Shown piece after piece: positions 56,662 through 64,000 of a stretch of 64,000 bases of DNA. The notes beneath the pieces were generated by a model. The model was given only the letters and a program-made list of their open reading frames with translations, did no database searches and was not told where the DNA came from. The first letter of the stretch is position 1, and each line of letters starts with the position of its first letter. The position numbers and the translations under genes are program-made. Source of the DNA: Xenoacremonium recifei (Eukaryota; Ascomycota; Sordariomycetes; Hypocreales; Nectriaceae); contig WOFQ01000051.1 of the NCBI GenBank assembly GCA_012184525.1, positions 62,001 to 126,000 of the forward strand, written 5' to 3'.

Positions 56662-58174
56662 CCTGAAGTGGTTACTGGCGCGAAAACTAGACGCGAATCC
56701 AGACTCTTGGGCCTCGAAAATATCACACGCGGGTTGATGCTCGTTCAAGACGTTGATATAGCGGTGAAAAGGGGGCCTTGTTTTGTTGAGATGGGCCGTC
56801 ACTAACAATTTCCCATCTTCAGATTTACGGAGAGCGCAGGCAATCATCTGATTGGTGCGACGTTGGTTGCTGCCTTCTTACAGCACATGTCATCCCACAA
56901 TTCATTGCCTGACGCAAACCAACATCTTTTGAAGAAATGTTTTGCACGTAAAATGTTTGGAATTGCTTTCGTCCCTTGATTTTGTTCAATCAAATGCTTT
57001 GTTTTGTCTTTGCTCAGGCAGGTGCGATGGATCCAGAGACTTAGGCCCTTCAAACAAACATCAAACATCGCTTTTAGTCGGCCTCATACACCTAGGCACC
57101 TCATCTAAATCAACACGGACACGGCTGAGCAATCACTTCAATTGATCTGTAGTGGGTGCTGAAGGTCCTGAGTATCATCTCGATCAGTCAAGACAGAATG
57201 TGATTAATATAGGTGTTGAGGTCGGCTTGTGACAAGGGACTTAGAATAAGCTTCAGGATTTAAGACATGGCTTGGGTCGGCGTTTGGCACGGGTTTAGCA
57301 TTTATCTGGGTATTAAAAATAGACTGAAGGTCTCAGATTAGTTTTACGACATTGGATCATGCATTTATTCAGAACTGTAGTATAGAAGTCTTTGATGTTG
57401 CGATTCAGTGATTTTGGTCCGATTGCTGTATTTGCCATCTGATGCGGGAGCAGCGCGCATCTTTGCGGCTCCAGTTTCCATCCACGAACTTGCTAAGCTG
57501 GAGAATCAAAGTTAAAGAATGCAAGCAAACTGGGTCATGCTTTCTTAGGCTTAAAAGTTTCCGTTTTCTCTCCTGGCGATATCCGGGATACTTCGTCGCT
57601 AGTTCGACAAACTCGAAAGTGTTTCTCCCCGCTGTGCAAGTCCCACTGCCGAAAACGCTCCCACGTGTTTGCTGCCACGTGCTTGACACCTTCTCTTCCT
57701 CTTCCTTCCTCCTCTACGGAGTATAAATTCTCTCCCTTTCTTCCTTCACTCTCACGGACTTCTATCAGTATCCGATCTAGCTTCTTTCCACCATCTCCGT
57801 GTTGACGACGACTTTCTCGATCCATTCCCCATCCTTGCCCACTGCGAGATATCTCTTGAACCCACCCCGGTCGACCACGTTCCACATCGATTGGCCGAAA
57901 CAATGCCTTTACTCTCTCATTCAACAACACCATCCGAAAAGCTTCGCCGCGACTTCTTGGCATCCCATGTTTAATGAACGGAAGATGCTACTCAATGGAG
58001 ATCTTCGCCGGGTTATGCAGGGGCAATGCGAACGCTGGAGGTTCACGTTGCCGACGATCGGATGCCCCTCCGTGAATGTCACGACAGTATAAAGCGCTTT
58101 GCCGATCCTACCTTGTTTTTCGGCTCACCTCGCCTAAACCGTAGAACATTCTTGATCATTGTGCATCATTCGAA
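56662..58174. other. Divergent intergenic region
   Basis: 1.5 kb between ECT1 (-) and the secreted phosphatase (+). The 142-codon minus ORF at 57535-57963 is arginine-rich and probably spurious. The 57240-57400 part is AT-rich. Confidence 0.5.
58088..58093 (+). promoter_or_regulatory. Probable TATA box of the secreted phosphatase gene
   Basis: TATAAA 82 bp before the ATG at 58175, a usual spacing for a highly expressed secreted-enzyme gene. Confidence 0.5.
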
Positions 58175-59411
58175 ATGAAGTTCTCAGCGGTTTCTGCTCT
58201 CTTGGCTCTCGCCCCTGCTGTCCTGGCTGGCGGGCAATCCAACAAGGCTTCGGTGTCCAAGAACCAGAAGCAACAGCAGAACAAGCATGTGATCCACCAG
58301 CAGCATCGTCAGATCAACTACACGTCTGTCCCAGGACTCTTCCTTCAGGATGATGCCAGCACAGACCCATCCACCTTCGACTATGTAAGTTCACACGAGG
58401 ATTAAGCTTAATCCTACCCATAGAGACCAAACAATACTAACCTCTAATAGGCTCTTTACAACTTTGGTCTCCTCAATCGGACCTATCCCACTGACCCTCA
58501 CAATGAGCGCAAGGGTTCCAAGACTCAGTGGGAGCGCTTCGCTCGCTATGTTGAGTATTTGAACCAGCACAGCGGAGCCAACACCGAGTACAAGCTTTTG
58601 GTCATGGGTCGCCACGGAGAGGGCTATCACAACGCCGCTCAGACCTACTATGGCACGCCTGCTTGGAACGTGAGTTGCTTTCAAGTATATGATGTCAAAA
58701 ACCAATCACTAACTGTCATACCAGTGCTACTGGGCCGAGTTGGATGGCAACGCTACGGTCACCTGGGCTGATGCCCACCTGACTGCTTCTGGCATTGCTC
58801 AAGCCCAGAAGGCGAACGCCTACTTCAAGTCTCGTTTCGAGCACGAGGGCATGCCCTACTTCGAGTCTTACTACACTTCACCCCTCTCCCGCTGTGTACA
58901 GACTGCAGATCTGTCTTTCGGTGGCCTCAACCTCCCCAAGGCTCATCCCTTTGTTCCCGAGGTCAAGGAGCTTTTCCGTGAGGGCATCAGCATCCACACC
59001 TGCGACCGCCGTTCGAACAAGACCTACATCCACTCCCTGAACCCCAAGATGACCTTCGAGAAGGGCTTCACGGAGTACGATGAGCTCTGGCGGGGTGACG
59101 AAGACGAGGGTGAGACTTCTGCTCATCAGTATGCTCGTAGCAAGACTGTCCTCGACGATGTCTTCACCAACGACAAGTCCACCTGGATCAGCATTACCAG
59201 CCACTCGGGCGAGATTGCTTCAATCCTCTCGGTTCTCAACCACCGTACATTCTCGTTGGCCACGGGCCAGATCATCCCCGTTTTGGTCAAGGCGGATCTT
59301 ATCACACCCACCGCAACGACATCCTACGTCGCCTGGACTACCGAGCCGACTTGCACTGCACCTCCTGTCACTAGCATCGCTGGCACAGGATGTGTCTGCA
59401 CTGCCGCTTAA
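58175..59411 (+). CDS. Secreted histidine-phosphatase (PGAM-like) family protein
   Basis: Three exons, 58175-58384, 58451-58669 and 58725-59411; introns of 66 and 55 nt, all phase 0; 371 residues. A signal peptide (MKFSAVSALLALAPAVLAGG) is followed by a Gln/Lys-rich linker and the branch-1 histidine-phosphatase core: KLLVMGRHGEGYHN (phospho-accepting His at about 125), YTSPLSRCVQTADL, and ITSHSGEIASIL with the second His. The spacing fits the PMU1/PGAM-like group rather than phytase or acid phosphatase. Substrate is unknown. The C-terminus is Thr/Cys-rich (TCTAPPVTSIAGTGCVC). Secretion plus Asn-X-Thr sites suggest glycosylation. Confidence 0.88.
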
Positions 59412-61251
59412 TCAGGGATATTGATCGGTATGGACTTCAATACAGTGCACTGAGCACAAGAACGAATTCTCTCTATATATATATGATGAACCTCTTTTGT
59501 ATATACGAACTTTGGGGCCTGTGTCTCTGAGGATACTGTCATTCCCACGAGATGGGGATCTTATCCTCTTGTCTGCCTAGCATAGGTAATTATATTGACT
59601 GAGAGACAACGTTCAACTCGGTCTTGTTTTTCACTTACCATAATTGCCCCATCAGTCGAGGGAAAGCTGGGAGCCACAATAGAGAGGCAGGATCCAGCTG
59701 AAGAGAGGAAGATCTGAGGCTCCCCAGTAACCTCAACAGAATCTTAACCTGGCCTGAAGAACAAAAAGATAGACTTGAGATACCTTCTAGAAGGTGTTTC
59801 GGACTTCTGTGCAACGGCCTGGATTACGATAGCCTCGTACTGGTGGGTTCAGAGCTGAGCTCAGGAGATTAAGGATGAGAAGTGAGACTCAGTTCATTCC
59901 CGGGATTAAGAAGAAGCGGGAGAGTCGCTTTGTTGCAATTACTGGATTGTGGAGCGAGAATATTGTCCTCAGGACCTCATCTTGTCGCCAAGCCCTGTTT
60001 TGTGTCCGATACCTGGTCGAGGAGTGGAAATGTCTCTCTCTCTCCATTCTATTCTTCGACAATCCATCTTGTGTCTGTCATCTGGCCTGACTTGGACGGG
60101 CAAAGAAACGACGGGACGCCCCATATGATACCAATGAAAGCAGGAACGTAAGAATCCTACCGTCCCGAACTTTGGAAAGAAGTTTTCCACTGTATAAGTC
60201 ACATCCGTATGATTCCTGAGGACTTCTTTTATACGTTACTCGAGAGGAATGGGATGCCTAGACGCAGTCGGCGGTGGTTCCCTGAGAACAAATGCCATAT
60301 ATATTCACCCTGAAGGACCCCAGACATCAAGAAGCTACTTTATATAACATGAAAAGCCCAACAGTAGCTTTTGGGGAGGGAATCGACTTCAACATGCATG
60401 ATCCAAATTGGCAACCATATCCACTTGTAGTGCGTTGCATGACCACACATCCTCACGTCGACTTTTCGCCTCTCTCATCTCTCAACGCATCTCATCGCGG
60501 CAATTGATCAATTGAACATCGATTGCTTTCCTGTTTGGGCTCTTGTTTGTTGCAAAAGTTGGCTTTATAAGATTTGGAATTGCATTCACATGGTCGATGA
60601 AGAGACCCTTCATTGTTCCTCTATATATATTTGAGTGGTGTGCCAGCCAGATTTGCGACTGTTCGGTTGGCTGTGTGCGGTCATTGACCTGAGAGTTGTC
60701 AAGTGCAGTATCTTCATGAAGTCTTCCTTTGGACATGGGTGTTTTGTGATCTCTGAACCAAGCACCCCACGTTACTCGGCTGTCTCATCACACTTCATAC
60801 TGGCTGTCGTCGCCAGTCCTATATTCAACCTCACCGTCAAATTCTGAACTCGTACAGGACAGATGCACACGCCCAACGACAACTTGTCCAGCGACTCCGC
60901 GAAGAGCAGTATTGGGGTTCACAACTCGGCTAAGATCAACAACCAGATCAGCGCCGTACTCAACTCTGCCGCCTCGATTCCCAGAACTCCTATGATGGGA
61001 GTGCTTCCCGTTCCCGCGAGTGCCACCGCATTCATATAACTACCACGGCCGCAACTATTACTGCAGGGAGTCTGTAGGAAAATTTCGCTGAGGAGCAAGA
61101 GGACTATGAGGCGAAAGCATCTTTCCAGGCGATGCGGGACTTACCGGAAGAGACACGAGAAAATGGTTCTTTTTGGGCGACCTCTCACCAGCCCTATTAC
61201 ACGAGATTAGGCGAGGTTCTTACTTCAATGTAGTGAAGTTTTATATTTGAC
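59412..61251. other. Gene-poor stretch
   Basis: 1.84 kb, somewhat AT-richer than the rest, with short TA and TC runs (near 59474, 60030 and 60622). A 59-codon ORF (60863-61039) and short open pieces around 61075-61235 could be remnants of the gene that follows. No confident gene. Confidence 0.5.
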
Positions 61252-62515
61252 GTGCGGCTTGCTCTTGGGCACGCCATCCTCAAAAACAGCGATCGAGGTG
61301 TCATTCGAGAAACTGATGCAGAAGGCACAGTCATAGAGAGTTCTCTAGAAGAATGTCTGGCTATTGGCACTGAGTTCAGCGACTCTATTATTCAACTCGG
61401 CATTGTTGACTCAATTATTCATATATACAGGGAATATGTCTTGCCGCAGCAGGTTTTGTTAAAAAGGGGCTGGAACCAGAAATCTGTTACCGGTCAATCC
61501 TGGGAATCGATATGTGGCAACACGCCGAACTGTGGCTTCCTCGCAAGACGACTTCCAGGCCCGCACGTAATTTCTTCTTCTCAGGAACAAGATCGGCAAC
61601 GAACGCAACTTCCACGCAACGGCCACCCGTGCGATGTTGGATCACATCGAGACTATTGGATTGTAGTTCCGTCCGTCTAAGGATTTCGAAAAGATATGGA
61701 TCCCTCGCTTCCGAAACTTGCATTTTGAGGCAAGTCCTCTGCTCAAGTACGTCAAGTGCTGCAGGAAGAGCGATCCCCAGGACCTATCATTCAAGAATCT
61801 CAACTTTGAGAATGTTGAGACCCCGGACAGACCAGCCCCGATGCCAGATCGAGCTGCAGCCCCTGGAGGTTCCTTTGGGTGCCTTATGCTGAACCCAGTC
61901 TCGGATCCTGAATGCGCTGTTTGTGGCAGTGATGATTCACGCCCTCCACTACATGAGCCGCCATTCCTAGATCGAGCGGGACAGCGCTGTAGCTGCAAAG
62001 CAGACCGGCGTCTGAAACTTGCTGTAAATTCGAGCAAATCAACGAACTATATATATACGTCAATAGACAACACGTTTGGGATTGAAAGAGCCCTTGCCGT
62101 CGGTATCTCCGATACAATAAAAGAAGGCATCGATCACGTCTGCACCGTGGAACAACCTTTTTGGCCCAGCATGCCGATTACAAGAGACGGCGTCCGTGAG
62201 GTAGAGCGCTGGTTTAAGCAGCTGTTCAACCAATGCCGGGAAGAGTCTCGTAGAATCAAGCAACTCCCAGGGATTTTTGACAAGATTGACTCGAACATTC
62301 AGCCAATCCCGTCGGAAACAGGACTAGCTCTTACAGCTCCCTTCGAAGCTGACGATTCATTGAACAGAGCGTCCCAATCCGAGTCCAAAGGCTCGCGAGA
62401 AAAGAAACAGCGGGTGTCTTCTTCTTCTGGGAACGCGCAAGAAAGCCAACTGACAGTTCATGTTTCGTGCTTGGGCGTGAGAAAGAATGACGAAATCCAG
62501 GACCTACCGCGATAG
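61252..62515 (+). CDS. Unresolved coding remnant or unrecognised gene
   Basis: Two open pieces look coding: 61252-61569 (containing LEECLAIGTEFSDSIIQLG and VDSIIHIYREYVLPQQVLL) and 61670-62515 (FRPSKDFEKIWIPRFRNLHF onward, ending ...KNDEIQDLPR). They are in different frames. A 100-nt intron 61570-61669 (GTAATT...TTGTAG) would join them in phase 0. Alternatively the second piece extends upstream (NKIGNERNFHATATRAMLDH) through an in-frame TAG at 61667-61669. The first piece has no ATG, so an upstream exon or decay must be assumed. The second piece has spaced Cys (ECAVCGSDD, RCSCK) and a helical region (DGVREVERWFKQLFNQ). I do not recognise the family; it may be a decayed gene. Confidence 0.35.
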
Positions 62516-63907
62516 GATGTCGACAGGAGGACGAGTACGATCCTGCCTAGACGCAAGCCCTGGATGAAAATTGTCTCACTGTCCTAGAAGACAGAACTCT
62601 GGCTCGGCTGCGTCGGAACACCTAATTCCGGATTATGGCAGCCGAAGCTATCATGCCCAACTTCTGTCTTTCGGCATTGCCATAGGGGCTGCCGCTTCCA
62701 GGGCACGTCGTGGATGTAGCTGCTGGTGTAAGTATGTGAAGAAACAGACTACTCTCACACAGTCATATGGATTAATTCTTTCTTCCTGATGGCCTCTCTA
62801 CCATTTACAACTGCGTATCAACTTGCGGAATTTGTCCTGGTTGCCGTCTCTCTCTACCTCAGCTTCAAAGCTACATAGCTGGACTCGACAGACTTCATAA
62901 GCAAATCCTAAGAGCAGCTAGTGACTTAGAGCCATCTGTGGGAAGCGACAGAACAAGCATCTTATATTGAGCTATGAACCTACGGAAAGCCCACTCAGTG
63001 GTGCTATTGAATCCTCCAGATGAGTATTCGGACGGTGATCGAGATGCTATTACCGCTGCAGGTAAATTTATTATGTGAACTTATGAACATATGTTTGCTT
63101 TCCTGGTCTGGGACAGGCGTTCTCTCTCACAGTCGGAGATTCAGGGGTTAAAAGGAGATGTTTCCGTGAGCGGCCAGACGCCGCTCAGCTCATGATCATA
63201 GTATCAATGGGGAAAATGAGTTTTGGGTCTAACACCGAAAACCTAGAATGATACACTTCATTTTTGCTTAAGTAAATTTCAAGAATAACGGCATCACCAG
63301 AATTTGTTGCATCAGCACAGTCTGAAACGGTGGCAGCTGGCGAGGTGATGGAACGCACGGTAAACAAAACGGTCGGGTTAGGACTGCCACCAATATAGCG
63401 CCTCACACCTTAACGCATCCCCTGTAAATCTCCGACTCGCTGCTGTAGCGTCTGGGCGTCACACCGAGATCCGTGCTGGGAACTCACCTCCGTCCCAAAA
63501 GGAAAGGGAAAAAGAAAACGAAACCACCGTTCCATCTGCGCCTTCCTCCGGCTGCTCCTCTTCCTCCCGATACATGACCGGAAACTTCTCTTCTCTTCTC
63601 CTCCTCTCTTTCATCTCTCTTCATCATCACGGTTCCATCATCCAAAGCACCAAATAGGTACTCATCTCTTTCGCTTCTTCCAACGCGTCGCCGTTAACGA
63701 ACCCCCTAGTCAAAACTCTCCTCCCGGCCGCTCCCTAATAAATGCTCCCCTCCAATCCTCCCTAATGCGATCAGCCACTCAGCGCAATCTCCAGCGCTAA
63801 GACATCCCCCCCATCTTCCACCCCTCCCTTACTCTCAGGGACCTCGTCAGGGACCTCGTCAGGGACCTCGTCACCTTATCCCACCTTCACTGCAGCGGTT
63901 GCCCACC
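62516..63907. other. Intergenic, leader of the right-edge gene
   Basis: 1.4 kb. The part from about 63480 is C/T-rich and is the likely promoter and 5' leader of the gene at the right edge. Nothing else coding is apparent. Confidence 0.5.
63837..63872 (+). repeat. Three copies of a 12-bp repeat
   Basis: Three perfect tandem copies of AGGGACCTCGTC, 36-71 bp before the ATG of the right-edge gene, within its probable leader. Confidence 0.92.
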
Positions 63908-64000
63908 ATGGCGCCCAAAACTCCAAACTCCTCCACGCCCATCTTCTCGACCTCCATCTTCAGCTCACAATCTGGCGCTTCTCGACCGACCACCCGCGAC
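63908..64000 (+). CDS. 5' end of an unrecognised gene, cut by the right window edge
   Basis: An ATG in a strong context (CCCACCATGG) opens a frame of 31 codons to the edge, beginning MAPKTPNSSTPIFSTS and rich in Ser/Thr/Pro. It follows a long pyrimidine-rich leader, as other real genes here do. Too little is present to name a family, and an intron may follow. Confidence 0.5.
   Translation, partial: MAPKTPNSSTPIFSTSIFSSQSGASRPTTRD

Noticed and set aside
57535..57963. 142-codon minus ORF
   Set aside because: Arg/Gly/Glu-rich shadow in the promoter of the secreted phosphatase.

Overview
The window is nuclear DNA of a filamentous ascomycete, most likely a Sordariomycete. The evidence is short introns (47-174 nt, one of 415 nt) with GTRNGT donors and RCTRAC-like branch sites, a dense mix of single-gene transcription units on both strands, and recognisably fungal proteins: a HET-domain/ankyrin protein, a class V GH18 chitinase, fungal Hook, Bet4, and an Ama1-type APC/C activator. 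There is no operon, CRISPR array, rRNA or convincing tRNA. I do not assign a genus. Exon boundaries were worked out by hand from splice sites, reading phase and family knowledge; none was computed by alignment.

Layout. 0-9 kb: the 5' end of an unknown gene leaving the left edge (-), a PDK1-type kinase (+), and an AMA1 meiotic APC/C activator (-). 9-14 kb: a secreted chitinase (-) and a 2.9-kb divergent intergenic region. 13.6-23.3 kb: BET4 (+), a 1084-residue HET/ankyrin protein (-), and a JmjC/4CXXC zinc-finger/AT-hook protein (-). 23.8-28.5 kb: COQ2 (+), RPS23 (-), a conserved fungal protein (+), and a small secreted I9-like inhibitor (+). 29.8-38 kb: Hook (+), ADK1 (-), RPN8 (+). 38.3-42.6 kb: a SWIM zinc-finger protein (-), HEM13 (-), ATG8 (+). 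43.4-49.1 kb: an acidic unknown (-), an IFI6/IFI27-like membrane protein (+), a gamma-glutamyltranspeptidase-like enzyme (+), GRX5 (-). 49.9-56.7 kb: a PPCDC-like flavoprotein (+), an unknown (+), a branched-chain aminotransferase (-), ECT1 (-). 58-64 kb: a secreted histidine phosphatase (+), a gene-poor stretch with an unresolved coding remnant, and the first codons of a gene leaving the right edge (+).

Most genes are housekeeping and functionally unrelated; neighbours share promoters only by divergent layout. The most striking observation is in AMA1. The coding frame, followed through three canonical introns from a C-box motif to the last WD40 repeat, is interrupted by three stop codons, all TAG, with no frameshift and no TAA or TGA. 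At least two stand where tryptophan would be expected. Sordariomycetes are known to edit adenosine to inosine in mRNA specifically during sexual development, turning UAG into UGG, so a meiosis-specific gene that is only readable after editing is an attractive explanation. Nonsense decay is the alternative. Other points are a stop-free retained-intron alternative tail in Hook, two GC-AG introns in BET4, a spliced uORF before COQ2, and several frame-preserving introns without stops.
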